A stretch of 64,000 bases of DNA, taken from Allomuricauda ruestringensis DSM 13258. Its GTDB lineage: Bacteria; Bacteroidota; Bacteroidia; Flavobacteriales; Flavobacteriaceae. The position numbers and the translations under genes were made by a program. The DNA lies in NCBI RefSeq assembly GCF_000224085.1, contig NC_015945.1:2119501-2183500 (forward strand), in the 5' to 3' direction. The notes beneath the pieces were generated by a model. That model was given only the letters and a program-made list of their open reading frames with translations, made no database searches and was not told where the DNA came from. Below are positions 1 to 9,230 of the stretch, in pieces (the stretch's first letter is position 1; every line of letters begins with the position of its first letter).

Positions 1-150
1 GTGGCGTTCGTCGGGTCTTGGATGTATTGTGATACCCTCTGCGCCAAAAGATTCGATGTCCTTGGTCGAAGTAATCAGGTTGGGCACGTTACCTCCCCTG
101 GAATTTCGTAATGTTGCCAGTTTATTTATATTGACACTCAACTTTGTCAT
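1..150 (-). CDS. pdxJ: Pyridoxine 5'-phosphate synthase, N-terminal fragment cut by window edge
   Basis: The reverse strand encodes 50 residues starting at the ATG at 150-148 and running off the left edge without a stop. The protein begins [19 protein letters not shown] and continues to [15 protein letters not shown], both hallmarks of PdxJ. The enzyme condenses deoxyxylulose 5-phosphate with 3-amino-2-oxopropyl phosphate to make pyridoxine 5'-phosphate in cytosolic vitamin B6 synthesis. It is transcribed divergently from the CBS-domain gene, and a good -7 box lies just upstream. Only about a fifth of the usual protein of about 240 residues is visible. Confidence 0.9.
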   Translation of the reverse strand, partial: MTKLSVNINKLATLRNSRGGNVPNLITSTKDIESFGAEGITIHPRPDERH

Positions 151-170
151 GTGCTTCTTTTTTAGATTGT

Positions 171-178
171 CAAAAATA
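171..178 (-). promoter_or_regulatory. Candidate -7 promoter box for pdxJ
   Basis: On the reverse strand this reads TATTTTTG, an exact match to the Bacteroidota sigma-ABfr -7 consensus TAnnTTTG, about 20 bases upstream of the pdxJ start. The -33 element is not clear. Confidence 0.5.
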
Positions 179-236
179 AGAATTCGGCATGCCTTTTGCC
201 ATTTTAAATTAGTATTTTGCACCTAATAGAAGTGTT

Positions 237-893
237 ATGAACATTCAAGACAAAATAATCAATACAGTTCCCGTTTTTGAAGTGTCGGAAACTTTGAAGG
301 ATGTGATCAAGTTTTTCGAAGAGACTACATTTTCCCATGTTGGGGTTACCGAAAACGGCACTTATTTGGGGTTGCTCTCGGAGAACGACCTTGCTTGTTT
401 TGAACCTAAAAAGAAGATTGATGATTTTCGATTGGAGATGGAGAGCTTTTTTGTAACCAAGGAAACCGCTTGGTTGGATGTGTTGGAAATGTTCTCAAGA
501 AACGAAGCCAATGTATTGCCCGTTTTGGATGAAGACCGTTTGATTATTGGGTATTATGACCTCGAGGATGTCGTGGACGTTTTTATAGACACTCCTTTCT
601 TTAGGGAACCAGGCGCCATTTTGGTGATTTCCATTGGAATTAAAGATTATTCCTTTAGTGAAATTGCCCAAATTGTGGAAGGTAACAACGCCCGTTTGTT
701 GGGAGCCTTTATTACAGCGTCCGAGAATGATATTGTTGAGATTACCTTAAAAGTCGGCACACAAAGTTTGAACGAAGTGGCCCAGACCTTTAGGAGATAT
801 AACTACACCATTGTATATGGGAACAGTGATGACCAGTTCTTGGAAGATTTGAAACGGCGTTCCGACTATCTAGAAAAATATCTTAACGTTTAG
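237..893 (+). CDS. CBS-domain protein
   Basis: This 218-residue soluble protein has two CBS repeats, roughly residues 8-60 and 70-118. The phrase FSHVGVTENGTYLGLLSENDL in the first and VLPVLDEDRLIIGYYDL in the second are typical of such repeats. The C-terminal half (about 125-205) looks like an ACT-type ligand-binding fold. CBS pairs usually bind adenosyl ligands and regulate something else, but no partner domain is attached here. The gene ends one base before the nadK ATG, so it is almost certainly co-transcribed with it. A role in sensing adenylate or NAD status is inference from that position. Confidence 0.8.
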   Translation: MNIQDKIINTVPVFEVSETLKDVIKFFEETTFSHVGVTENGTYLGLLSENDLACFEPKKKIDDFRLEMESFFVTKETAWLDVLEMFSRNEANVLPVLDEDRLIIGYYDLEDVVDVFIDTPFFREPGAILVISIGIKDYSFSEIAQIVEGNNARLLGAFITASENDIVEITLKVGTQSLNEVAQTFRRYNYTIVYGNSDDQFLEDLKRRSDYLEKYLNV

Positions 894-894
894 T

Positions 895-1776
895 ATGAAG
901 GTAGCCATATACGGTCAGTCTTTTCAACAAGAGGACCAGCTTTGCGTAGTGGAACTTTTGGACGAATTGAAGAAGTTGGATGCATCTGTTTATGTGGAAG
1001 AGAACTTCAACAAGCTCGTGGCCACAATCACCAAAGAACAAGTAAAAGGGACATTTACCCAATCCAAAGGATTGGATTCTTCCTTTGATATGTTCGTGAG
1101 TTTTGGAGGTGATGGCACCATGCTGCGGGCCGTTACCTATATAAAGGATTACGGAATTCCCATTGTTGGGGTCAATACTGGTCGATTGGGTTTTTTGTCC
1201 ACCTTTAAAAAAGAAAATGTACGCAAGCTCGTTACCGAGTTTGAAACTGGACACTATACCATCGAGGAACGCAGCTTGGTGGAAGTGGAACTGAACTCCG
1301 AACTGGATGAGTTCAATGGTCTCAACTTTGCACTGAACGAGATTACCGTCAGCCGTAAGGACACTACATCCATGATCACTGTGGAAACATGGTTGGATGA
1401 TGAGTACCTCACCTCTTATTGGTCCGATGGATTGATTGTTTCCACCCCAACAGGCTCAACAGGGTACTCATTGAGTTGTGGCGGACCTGTGATAGCACCC
1501 TCGGCAGAATCCTTGGTGTTGACGCCCATTGCACCGCACAACCTTAATGCAAGACCTTTGGTTATTTCTGATAAAACCCAAATCAGGTTAAAGGTTTCAG
1601 GCCGGGAACAGACCCATTTAGTATCCTTGGATTCCCGCATTGCCGATATTCCCAATGGAAAGGAAATCCGAATCAAAAAAGCGGACTTTACCATCAAAAT
1701 GATCGAGTATAAATCCGAAAGCTTCTTGAAAACATTGCGCAATAAATTACTTTGGGGAGAAGATAGACGCAATTGA
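895..1776 (+). CDS. nadK: NAD kinase
   Basis: This 293-residue protein phosphorylates NAD to NADP using ATP in the cytosol. The diagnostic GGDGT motif lies at residues 71-75, followed by GRLGFLSTF, the NE motif in ALNEITVSR and the glycine-rich stretch SDGLIVSTPTGSTGYSLS. Length and motif order match bacterial NAD kinases. The ATG lies two bases after the preceding CBS gene's stop, indicating one transcript. About 110 bases separate it from the next gene. Confidence 0.95.
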   Translation: MKVAIYGQSFQQEDQLCVVELLDELKKLDASVYVEENFNKLVATITKEQVKGTFTQSKGLDSSFDMFVSFGGDGTMLRAVTYIKDYGIPIVGVNTGRLGFLSTFKKENVRKLVTEFETGHYTIEERSLVEVELNSELDEFNGLNFALNEITVSRKDTTSMITVETWLDDEYLTSYWSDGLIVSTPTGSTGYSLSCGGPVIAPSAESLVLTPIAPHNLNARPLVISDKTQIRLKVSGREQTHLVSLDSRIADIPNGKEIRIKKADFTIKMIEYKSESFLKTLRNKLLWGEDRRN

Positions 1777-1888
1777 TAAAATCAAAAGCAATAAAAGGAG
1801 CGAAAAACTGTTTAACAAGGGAAAGCAACTTTAAATATAAATCTATTGACCTTCCTTTACTCTTAATTCTTGAAACTTTTTGGATAGT

Positions 1889-2572
1889 ATGCGGATAGTT
1901 TTGGCTGTTTTTCTATGCTGTGTGATCAAGGTGAGTGCGCAAACCTACGAGATAGGGGTGTTCGCCGGTGGTGCCAACATGATAGGTGATGTAGGAAGGA
2001 CCAATTACATATTGCCATCAGGCCCTGCCTTCGGCGGAATATTTAAATGGAACAAAGGAAAACGCTACGCGTGGAGGGGGAGTGTCCTCTACGGTAAAGT
2101 GACTGCCGATGATGCCAAATCAAATATGCAATCCAGGCAACAAAGGGGCTATGTAGTGGATAATTCCATTTTGGAGTTCTCCGCCGGACTGGAAATCAAC
2201 TTTGTGGAATATAATCTTCATAAGCTCGGACCTGCCTTCACGCCTTACTTATACACGGGTGTAACCTACTTTAGATACGATTTTAATTATATTGATGCCC
2301 TTCAGATGCAGGATATTAACCAAAAAGAAGGTAGTTTTGCAATTCCAATGACGGTTGGGGCTAAGTATCGTTTAAATCAATTCTTGATTCTTGGTGCCGA
2401 GATTGGGGCCAGATATACTTTTACGGACAATTTGGACGCAAGTAACCCAGAAGGTTCCAATTTTGAGCAATTCCGATTCGGGAATATATTGAGCGACGAC
2501 TGGTACGTTTTTTCAGGTATAACATTAACCTATACCTTTGGACGTAAACCCTGCCAGGATTGTTTTCAATAA
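1889..2572 (+). CDS. DUF6089-type outer-membrane beta-barrel protein
   Basis: This protein of about 227 residues has a signal peptide ending near VSAQ and a barrel-like sequence of alternating aromatic and glycine strands (YEIGVFAGGANMIGDVG, PYLYTGVTYFRYDF, a final strand VFSGITLTYTFG). It closely resembles the DUF6089 family, which in Bacteroidota sits upstream of uppS and bamA. An in-frame TTG three codons earlier is possible, but the ATG at 1889 gives a better signal peptide. It is probably an envelope protein of unknown function linked to outer-membrane biogenesis; that role is inferred from the neighbours only. Confidence 0.8.
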   Translation: MRIVLAVFLCCVIKVSAQTYEIGVFAGGANMIGDVGRTNYILPSGPAFGGIFKWNKGKRYAWRGSVLYGKVTADDAKSNMQSRQQRGYVVDNSILEFSAGLEINFVEYNLHKLGPAFTPYLYTGVTYFRYDFNYIDALQMQDINQKEGSFAIPMTVGAKYRLNQFLILGAEIGARYTFTDNLDASNPEGSNFEQFRFGNILSDDWYVFSGITLTYTFGRKPCQDCFQ

Positions 2573-2573
2573 A

Positions 2574-3314
2574 ATGCACACACTAGAGGACGTAGACAAA
2601 GAAAAACTACCGCAGCACGTGGCCATTATTATGGATGGTAATGGCAGATGGGCCAAGCAGCGTGGCAAAATACGCATGTTCGGACATGAAAACGGAGTGG
2701 AATCGGTAAACCAAACCGTAGAGAGCTGTGCAAAGCTCCAGATACCATTTTTAACGCTTTATGCCTTTTCCACCGAAAATTGGAACCGCCCCAAAACCGA
2801 AATAGATACCTTGATGAAGCTTTTGGTCAACGCCCTTAAAAGGGAACTAAAGACCTTGAACAAGCATAATATTAGGTTAAGGGCCATTGGGAAAATAGAA
2901 ACATTACCGTCAAAAGTATATAAAGAGTTGACCGAGGTAATGTCCAAAACAGAAAATAATTCGGGGATGACCCTTACGCTAGCATTGAGCTATGGCTCAC
3001 GTGAAGAGATAAAAACTGCGGTCCAGCAGATTGCGACCAAAGTTAAAAATAACATAATTTCCCCCGAAAATATTGATGAAACAGTTATAAATACACATCT
3101 TTACGCGCACTTTTTGCCCGATGTAGACCTGCTTATCCGCACAAGTGGCGAATGCAGGATAAGTAATTTTTTACTTTGGCAGATAGCATACGCCGAATTA
3201 TATTTTATTGATGTATTTTGGCCCGACTTTAGAGAAAACCATTTGGTAGAGGCCATATTAAGTTACCAAAATAGAGAACGACGATTTGGAAAAACGAGCG
3301 AACAACTTAACTAA
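2574..3314 (+). CDS. uppS: Isoprenyl transferase (undecaprenyl diphosphate synthase)
   Basis: This protein of about 246 residues adds isopentenyl units to farnesyl diphosphate to make the C55 carrier lipid used for peptidoglycan and surface polysaccharides. The catalytic motif IMDGNGRWAKQRG lies near the N-terminus, LYAFSTENWNRP follows, and the C-terminal signature RTSGECRISNFLLWQ is intact. The ATG lies two bases after the preceding stop. The C-terminus overlaps the likely bamA start by 29 bases, which suggests translational coupling. Confidence 0.95.
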   Translation: MHTLEDVDKEKLPQHVAIIMDGNGRWAKQRGKIRMFGHENGVESVNQTVESCAKLQIPFLTLYAFSTENWNRPKTEIDTLMKLLVNALKRELKTLNKHNIRLRAIGKIETLPSKVYKELTEVMSKTENNSGMTLTLALSYGSREEIKTAVQQIATKVKNNIISPENIDETVINTHLYAHFLPDVDLLIRTSGECRISNFLLWQIAYAELYFIDVFWPDFRENHLVEAILSYQNRERRFGKTSEQLN

Positions 3315-5949
3315 GGGTATCACAAATTTCATCCTTTCAGCCCTTATTATCCCATTATTTTTATTTTCAGCCCACGGTATTGCCCAGGAGACCGACTTCG
3401 AAGAAGGCAAGCAATACATTTTGGGAGGTTTGACCGTAACGGGTTTACAAAGCTACAACGAACAAACGGTTAAGAGTTATACCGGTTTACGAGTTGGTCA
3501 GCCCATTAAGGTACCTGGCGATGAAATTAGTACCGTAATCAAAAAGTTGTGGAACCTTGATTTGTTCAGTAATGTAGAAATGTATTATACCAAAATCGAG
3601 GATGATAAAATCTTTTTGGAGCTTAATATTACCGAACGGCCTACCTTAAATAACGTTACGGTCTATGGTGTTAAAAAAAGAAAAGTGGAGGATATCATCG
3701 ACGACACCGATCTTAAAAAAGGTAAAAAAATCACCGAAAGTTTAATCGCCAATACCAAGAATTACCTTCAGAACAAGTATAAAAAGAAAGGTTTTCTAAA
3801 TGCCAAGGTAAGCATTGCCACAACTGCCGATACCACTGGTACCAATGTGCAGAACATGGTCATCAATGTAAACAAGGGCGATAAGGTTAAAATAAAGGAC
3901 ATCAACTTTGTTGGTAACGAAAAACTCTCCAACAAAAGGCTTAAAAAATCGCTTAAAAATACCAAGAAGAAAAAGTTCTATCGATTTTGGAAAAAGTCCA
4001 AATATATTGAAGCAGATTATCAGGAAGACCTGGACAACTTAATTGATACCTACGCTGAAAGAGGATACAGGGATGCCAGGGTATTGTCGGATACTTTTGT
4101 TAAACTGGATGAGAAAAATATTGAGTTGACCATTAAAGTGGAAGAAGGCGATAAGTACTACTTTGGTGATATAGACTTTGTAGGGAACTCGGTGTACACC
4201 GATAGAATGTTGAGCCAGGTATTGGGAATCAAAAAAGGGGATACCTATAATGGAGTACTGCTCAAGGAGCGGGTTGCAGACGATTCCGACCCGGATGCCC
4301 AGGATTTAACCAACCTGTATCAGAACAACGGATATTTGTTCTCCAGTATAAACCCTGTAGAGGTTTCCGCTGTAAACGATACCATTGATTTTGAAATAAG
4401 GATCATTGAAGGGAAGGAGACCTTTTTGGACCATGTTACCGTTTCTGGTAACGATAAGACCAACGATCACGTAATCTATAGAGAGATTCGTACAAGGCCA
4501 GGTCAAAAATACAGCAAGTCCAATATTGTAAGGACCATTAGGGAGTTGGGACAACTTGGATTTTTTGATGCCGAGCAAATCGTTCCGGATATTATAAATC
4601 CAGACCCCAATGCAGGTACTGTGGATGTAAATTATAGCTTGGTGGAATCAGGTTCCAGCCAAATTGAGCTTCAAGGTGGTTTTGGTGGCGGAGGTTTCAT
4701 AGGTACTTTGGGACTTTCCTTTAGTAACTTCTCTTTAAAGAATATATTTAACAAGGAAGCCTATAAACCCGTTCCCATGGGAGATGGGCAAACATTTGCT
4801 TTGCGTTTGCAGGCCAGTAGGACTTTTAGGGTGTACAGTTTAAATTTCTCCGAACCGTGGTTGGGCGGCAAAAAACCCGTGAGGTTTAATTTATCACTTT
4901 CTAGGACACAGCAATTTGCTACGGGTTATGACCAAAATGGTAGATTGGATGTGGATAAATCCAGGGGGTTTGCCATTACGGGGGTTTCTGCCGGCTTGGC
5001 CAAAAGAGTACAGTGGCCGGACGATTTCTTTACCATTTCACACTCGTTGAGCTATCAGTTGTACGATTTTAACGATTACAATAGTGGACTCTTTAATTTT
5101 GGTAATGGTAGTTCCAACTCCTTAAGTTATACCTTTGGTATTTCCAGAAGTTCCCAAGGGCCCAGTAGAATTTTCCCTACCTCGGGTTCCAACTTTGAGT
5201 TGACCGCCAAATTCACACCGCCCTATTCCCTGTTCAGTGGGAAGGATTATAAACAGTTGAAAGAAGATATTGATGATACAACCCGAAGACTTTATGAAAT
5301 AGGGGAGCCCGGATCAACCGAAGAGCAACTGGAGTTCAATCAACTTAGTGGAGATTTGGAAAGAATGGAAGAAGATAGGTTCAAACTTTTAGAGTATTAC
5401 AAAGTAAAGTTTAAAGGGGACTGGTATCAGGCCATTGTGGGCAAGCTTACTTTGCGAACCAATGCCGAATTTGGATTTTTGGGAGCTTATAACCACGATA
5501 TCGGAAATGTTCCTTTTGAACGTTTTTATGTGGGAGGAGATGGTTTAGGAAACTTTACCTTGGATGGAAGGGACGTGGTGCAGCTTCGCGGCTACGAAAA
5601 TCAATCCCTCACACCTTACATTACGAATGCCATCACGGGTAATTTAGAACAGGATGGAGGAACCATTTATAATAAATTCTCTCTGGAATTGCGTTACCCA
5701 TTGACCTTAAAACCTTCGGCATCTATTTATGCCCTATCATTTTTAGAGGCTGGTAACGCCTTCAACAATTTTAATGATTATAATCCGTTTGAGTTAAAAA
5801 GATCTGCCGGAGTGGGGCTACGTATATTTATGCCGGCATTCGGACTCTTGGGGATTGATTTTGGTTACGGCTTCGATACCGATGCCCGTCCAGGATCAGT
5901 TGGGCCAAGCGGCTGGCAAACGCACTTCATCATCGGACAGCAGTTTTAA
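3286..5949 (+). CDS. bamA: Outer-membrane protein assembly factor BamA
   Basis: This protein of about 887 residues is the essential insertase for outer-membrane beta-barrels. A signal peptide ends at about residue 33 (HGIAQ), followed by five POTRA repeats over roughly residues 40-450 (for example LGGLTVTGLQSYNEQTV and DINFVGNEKLSNKRLKK) and a C-terminal 16-strand barrel ending HFIIGQQF. No ATG precedes the signal peptide, so TTG at 3286 is the probable start, inside the end of uppS. POTRA 2-3 carries a lysine-rich segment. The barrel has an insertion of about 50 charged residues (near residues 655-700) predicted to be a loop. Confidence 0.95.
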   Translation: MEKRANNLTKGITNFILSALIIPLFLFSAHGIAQETDFEEGKQYILGGLTVTGLQSYNEQTVKSYTGLRVGQPIKVPGDEISTVIKKLWNLDLFSNVEMYYTKIEDDKIFLELNITERPTLNNVTVYGVKKRKVEDIIDDTDLKKGKKITESLIANTKNYLQNKYKKKGFLNAKVSIATTADTTGTNVQNMVINVNKGDKVKIKDINFVGNEKLSNKRLKKSLKNTKKKKFYRFWKKSKYIEADYQEDLDNLIDTYAERGYRDARVLSDTFVKLDEKNIELTIKVEEGDKYYFGDIDFVGNSVYTDRMLSQVLGIKKGDTYNGVLLKERVADDSDPDAQDLTNLYQNNGYLFSSINPVEVSAVNDTIDFEIRIIEGKETFLDHVTVSGNDKTNDHVIYREIRTRPGQKYSKSNIVRTIRELGQLGFFDAEQIVPDIINPDPNAGTVDVNYSLVESGSSQIELQGGFGGGGFIGTLGLSFSNFSLKNIFNKEAYKPVPMGDGQTFALRLQASRTFRVYSLNFSEPWLGGKKPVRFNLSLSRTQQFATGYDQNGRLDVDKSRGFAITGVSAGLAKRVQWPDDFFTISHSLSYQLYDFNDYNSGLFNFGNGSSNSLSYTFGISRSSQGPSRIFPTSGSNFELTAKFTPPYSLFSGKDYKQLKEDIDDTTRRLYEIGEPGSTEEQLEFNQLSGDLERMEEDRFKLLEYYKVKFKGDWYQAIVGKLTLRTNAEFGFLGAYNHDIGNVPFERFYVGGDGLGNFTLDGRDVVQLRGYENQSLTPYITNAITGNLEQDGGTIYNKFSLELRYPLTLKPSASIYALSFLEAGNAFNNFNDYNPFELKRSAGVGLRIFMPAFGLLGIDFGYGFDTDARPGSVGPSGWQTHFIIGQQF

Positions 5950-6004
5950 TCAATGGAAAATCGTGTATTGCTAATTTGTAAATGATTCATTATAAATTAA
6001 TTAG

Positions 6005-6012
6005 TAATTTTG
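6005..6012 (+). promoter_or_regulatory. Candidate -7 promoter box before ompH
   Basis: TAATTTTG matches TAnnTTTG exactly, about 36 bases before the OmpH start, in a 98-base gap after bamA. A TTTG at 5975-5978 could be the -33 element, though the spacing is long. Confidence 0.4.
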
Positions 6013-6047
6013 GCACGATATTTTCTATGTAAAAAGCGGAATCAAAG

Positions 6048-6869
6048 ATGAATACCAAAGTTCTTTTGTCATTAGTTGTTTTGATGTCGTCCCTTTATGG
6101 GTTCTCCCAGAGGGGAGTGCGAATAGGGTATGTGGATATGGAATATATCCTCGAAAATGTGGAAGAGTATCGGGATGCTACAGAACAATTAAACGCCAAG
6201 GCCCAAAAATGGAAACAAGAAATTGAGCTGAAGCAAAGCGTTATTGATCAAATGAAAAAAGATTTGATGGCGGAAAAAGTGCTTTTGACCGATGAACTGA
6301 TTCTGGAGCGGGAAGAGGAAATCCAAATTTTGGAAAAGGAAATGTTGGACTACCAACAAGACCGTTTTGGACCGCAAGGGGATTTGGTATTGCAAAAACA
6401 ACTTTTAATACAGCCGATACAGGATCAGGTTTTCAACGAAGTTCAAAAAATCGGTGCCAATAAAAGATACGATTTTATTTTTGATAAATCCGCAGATGTT
6501 GTAATGTTGTACTCCGAAAAAAGACACGATATCAGTGACTTGGTTTTAAGGGAGATAGGACGCACCAGAAAAATCAGTGCATCCAACAAAAAACAGGAGG
6601 ATCAAAGCCGTTTGGAGCAGTTCCAAGAAGAGGAGGACCAAATCAGTGATGCCCTAAAGGAAAGACAGGAGCAAGCTGCTGAAGCCCAAAACGAAAGAGA
6701 GAAGGCAGCAGAAGAAAGAAGGGCCGAAAAGTTGAAGGAACGCGAAGAGCGCAAGAAAGCATACGAAGCACGAAGGAAAAAATTATTGGAAGAGCGTGAA
6801 GCCCAGCGGAAAGCCAAATTGGAAGAACGAAAAAAAGCGCAAGAACAACAAAAGGATTCAATAGGATAA
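6048..6869 (+). CDS. OmpH/Skp-family periplasmic chaperone, long form
   Basis: This 273-residue protein has a signal peptide (cleavage near YGFSQ) and an OmpH/Skp domain at about residues 22-175, including RIGYVDMEYILENV and the C-terminal YDFIFDKSADVVMLY. Skp-type chaperones hold unfolded outer-membrane proteins for BamA, encoded just upstream. Residues from about 180 to the end are an almost uninterrupted Glu/Lys/Arg/Ala coiled coil, making the protein about 100 residues longer than the standard form encoded next. No membrane segment follows, so the tail probably extends the chaperone tentacles; that is inference. Confidence 0.85.
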   Translation: MNTKVLLSLVVLMSSLYGFSQRGVRIGYVDMEYILENVEEYRDATEQLNAKAQKWKQEIELKQSVIDQMKKDLMAEKVLLTDELILEREEEIQILEKEMLDYQQDRFGPQGDLVLQKQLLIQPIQDQVFNEVQKIGANKRYDFIFDKSADVVMLYSEKRHDISDLVLREIGRTRKISASNKKQEDQSRLEQFQEEEDQISDALKERQEQAAEAQNEREKAAEERRAEKLKEREERKKAYEARRKKLLEEREAQRKAKLEERKKAQEQQKDSIG

Positions 6870-6918
6870 TTTATATTGAAACACTAAATTTAAAGTCAAA
6901 AAAGTAACGTTGAGAATC

Positions 6919-7428
6919 ATGAAAAATGTAAAAAGGATTGCTGTAGCCCTAGTATTGTTTGTTGCGGCTACGGGTTTTGTAAATGCACAGAGCAAGGTTG
7001 CACACATTAATGTACAGCAACTATTGTCTGAAATGCCGGAGATGAAGGCTGCACAAGCTGAATTGAAGAAATTACAAGAAACCTACAGAGCAGACATTCA
7101 AAGCTCCATGACAGAGCTTCAAAACAAGTATACCCAATACCAGAACGAAGCCACTTCCAAAACAAGGGAAGAAAACGAACAAAGAGCGGTAGAGCTTCAA
7201 GGGTTCGAGAAAAACATTCAAGAAGCTGAGCAGGCGGCCATGCAAGAAATGCAGAAAAAACAACAAGAATTGTTTGCTCCAATTTCTGAAAAAGCAAAAG
7301 CAGCTATCGAAAAAGTAGCAGCGGCCAAAGGCTATGATTACGTAATCGATGCCAGCCCAGGTTTGAGCTTGATCGTGGCCAAAGGCCCGGACCTTTTGCA
7401 AGAAGTAAAACAAGAATTGGGTTTCTAA
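6919..7428 (+). CDS. OmpH/Skp-family periplasmic chaperone
   Basis: This protein of about 169 residues begins at the ATG at 6919 (an in-frame TTG three codons earlier is less likely) and has a signal peptide ending at VNAQ. The mature part starts SKVAHINVQQLLSEMPEM, has a long central coiled coil rich in Gln, Glu and Lys, and ends in the conserved GYDYVIDASPGLSLIVAKG. It is the canonical-length Skp-like holdase for outer-membrane proteins. It follows the long paralogue by 49 bases and is followed by a strong terminator, closing the bamA-ompH-ompH block. Confidence 0.9.
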   Translation: MKNVKRIAVALVLFVAATGFVNAQSKVAHINVQQLLSEMPEMKAAQAELKKLQETYRADIQSSMTELQNKYTQYQNEATSKTREENEQRAVELQGFEKNIQEAEQAAMQEMQKKQQELFAPISEKAKAAIEKVAAAKGYDYVIDASPGLSLIVAKGPDLLQEVKQELGF

Positions 7429-7448
7429 ACCGTGATTTTACAATATTT

Positions 7449-7479
7449 AAAAACCGCTTTTAATAAAAGCGGTTTTTTT
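7449..7479 (+). terminator. Intrinsic terminator after the ompH pair
   Basis: AAAACCGCTTTT and AAAAGCGGTTTT form a strong stem with an AATA-type loop, followed by a run of T. It lies 20 bases after the OmpH stop. Confidence 0.9.
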
Positions 7480-7512
7480 ATGCGATAATAATTTTAGGGA
7501 CTATTTTTAGGT

Positions 7513-8292
7513 ATGGCAAAACCAATAGGAATATTTGACTCAGGAGTAGGGGGTACATCCATTTGGAAAGAAGTAGCAAAGATACTTCCCAGCGAAAAAA
7601 CCATTTACTTGGCCGATAGCGCCAATGCTCCTTATGGTGAAAAGTCAAAAGAAGAGATTCTAAGGCTCAGCATCAAGAATACGGAATATTTACTGGGTCA
7701 AGGCTGTAAAATTGTTCTGGTGGCCTGCAATACTGCCACAACAAACGCCATAGATTACCTCCGTTCTCATTATGCTGTGCCGTTTATTGGAATTGAGCCA
7801 GCCATAAAACCTGCGGCACTACATACCAAAACCAAAAAAGTGGGGGTTTTGGCCACCAAAGGAACGCTCTCCAGCAGTTTGTTTCACAATACTTCCAAAC
7901 TCTTCGCCGAAGGAATTACCGTGCTGGAACAAGAGGGCAAAGGGTTGGTGGAATTCATTGAAGCAGGTAAAATTCAATCCAAAGAGATGAAAACGCTTTT
8001 GCAAGGCTTTTTACAGCCGATGTTAGATCAAAATATAGATTGTTTGGTGCTTGGTTGTACCCATTACCCGTACTTAATGCCAGTGCTTAAGGATATATTG
8101 CCAGAACACATCAACATTATAGATTCGGGCGAAGCCGTGGCTCGCCAAACCAAAGCTGTTCTGGAGCAACATAAATTACTTTCGGATTTTGATGGTGACC
8201 CAGTGCATGTCTTTTACACCAATGCAGAGGTCAAAGTATTGAAAGAATTGATAGACAGTCCGACCGCCCAAGTGTCCTATCTGGATTTTTAA
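7513..8292 (+). CDS. murI: Glutamate racemase
   Basis: This 259-residue cytosolic enzyme interconverts L- and D-glutamate for peptidoglycan. The protein opens IGIFDSGVGGTSIWKEV. It carries both catalytic cysteine motifs, VACNTATT (near residue 75) and LGCTHYPYL (near residue 185), plus APYGEKS. Length is normal. It stands alone between a terminator and the convergent folA gene, three bases from the latter's stop. Confidence 0.95.
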   Translation: MAKPIGIFDSGVGGTSIWKEVAKILPSEKTIYLADSANAPYGEKSKEEILRLSIKNTEYLLGQGCKIVLVACNTATTNAIDYLRSHYAVPFIGIEPAIKPAALHTKTKKVGVLATKGTLSSSLFHNTSKLFAEGITVLEQEGKGLVEFIEAGKIQSKEMKTLLQGFLQPMLDQNIDCLVLGCTHYPYLMPVLKDILPEHINIIDSGEAVARQTKAVLEQHKLLSDFDGDPVHVFYTNAEVKVLKELIDSPTAQVSYLDF

Positions 8293-8295
8293 ACC

Positions 8296-8787
8296 CTATT
8301 TTCTGGTATACGAAAGGTAAGTAAAATCGTACTTGTGCCTATCATCCTTTGGATGATGTTCTTCATTCACCAACTCCCATTGGTCCTTATCAATTTCAGG
8401 AAAAAAAGCATCGGCCTCAAAAGTGCCATGTACCCGTGTGAGCTCTATGTCCGTGGCAATGGCCATGGATTGTTTGTAAATTTTGCCGCCACCAATAATA
8501 AAAGCAGTTTCATTGTCTTTCACCAAACCAATGGCCTCACTAATGGAGTGCACAATGGTGCAAGGGAACTTTGGCGTGTAATCTTCATCTCTTGTAATGG
8601 CGATGTGCGTTCGGTTGGGCAATGGTTTCGGGAAGCTTTCCAAGGTCTTCCGGCCCATGATTATTTTGTGCCCGGAGGTCAAACTTTTAAAACGCTTAAA
8701 ATCATCCGGTAAGTGCCACACAAGGTCGTTGTCCTTGCCCAAGGCATTGTTTTCACCTGCGGCTGCAATAATGATCAATCGCTTCAC
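8296..8787 (-). CDS. folA: Dihydrofolate reductase
   Basis: This 163-residue enzyme reduces dihydrofolate to tetrahydrofolate with NADPH. Motifs include ALGKDNDLVWHLPDDF with the catalytic acidic residue, IIMGRKTLESFP and the NADPH-binding FIIGGGKIY. The start codon is GTG (8787-8785), overlapping the stop of the upstream 2TM gene as GTGA, so the two are translationally coupled. Thymidylate synthase, its metabolic partner, lies about 5 kb away on the same strand. Confidence 0.95.
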   Translation of the reverse strand: MKRLIIIAAAGENNALGKDNDLVWHLPDDFKRFKSLTSGHKIIMGRKTLESFPKPLPNRTHIAITRDEDYTPKFPCTIVHSISEAIGLVKDNETAFIIGGGKIYKQSMAIATDIELTRVHGTFEADAFFPEIDKDQWELVNEEHHPKDDRHKYDFTYLSYTRK

Positions 8788-9176
8788 TGATCTTTTTTTT
8801 TATTGATTTTGGAAAGCGGAAAGTCCGTCTCAATTTCTTTTTGGATTTCGCCGATACGTTTCTTTTGAAGATCTACCAATCGTTCACGTTGTTGACGCTC
8901 CCAATTCTGGCCCATAAACTTGTAGGTTACAAAAACATTGAAGGTGTGCAGGGTGAGTAAAAAAGACCAAGCGCAAACAATCCAGATAGACCAATCGTAA
9001 GGCTCGCCGTATTTGAGGACCTTGTTGGCGAGAATCAAAAAAATACTTCCGATCAAAAAAATCACACAGTGGATGAACAACCTTTTCTTTTGTTTGATGC
9101 GTTTATGGGCATATTCCAAAAGTTCGTGTTGCTCCAAATCAATTTCAGGCTTCTTCTTTTTACCAAATGACAACAT
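8784..9176 (-). CDS. 2TM-domain small membrane protein
   Basis: This protein of about 130 residues starts at the ATG at 9176-9174; an in-frame ATG at 9236 would add 20 residues that overlap the divergent gene and look non-coding. It has two predicted transmembrane helices (LFIHCVIFLIGSIFLILA and WSIWIVCAWSFLLTLHTF) flanked by basic segments, matching the 2TM domain family. The C-terminal tail is charged (QQRERLVDLQKKRIGEIQKE). The family is common in Bacteroidota but has no established function; some members are fused to histidine kinases. It overlaps folA by four bases. Confidence 0.75.
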   Translation of the reverse strand: MLSFGKKKKPEIDLEQHELLEYAHKRIKQKKRLFIHCVIFLIGSIFLILANKVLKYGEPYDWSIWIVCAWSFLLTLHTFNVFVTYKFMGQNWERQQRERLVDLQKKRIGEIQKEIETDFPLSKINKKKDQ

Positions 9177-9230
9177 GGAATGGCTATCTTTATCAACAAA
9201 GATAACTGAATTGTATCCAAAAATCCCGAC

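Noticed and set aside
29..226. 65-residue forward ORF at the left edge
   Set aside because: It lies antisense to the pdxJ start, whose conserved N-terminus is unmistakable, and its own sequence has no protein-like features.
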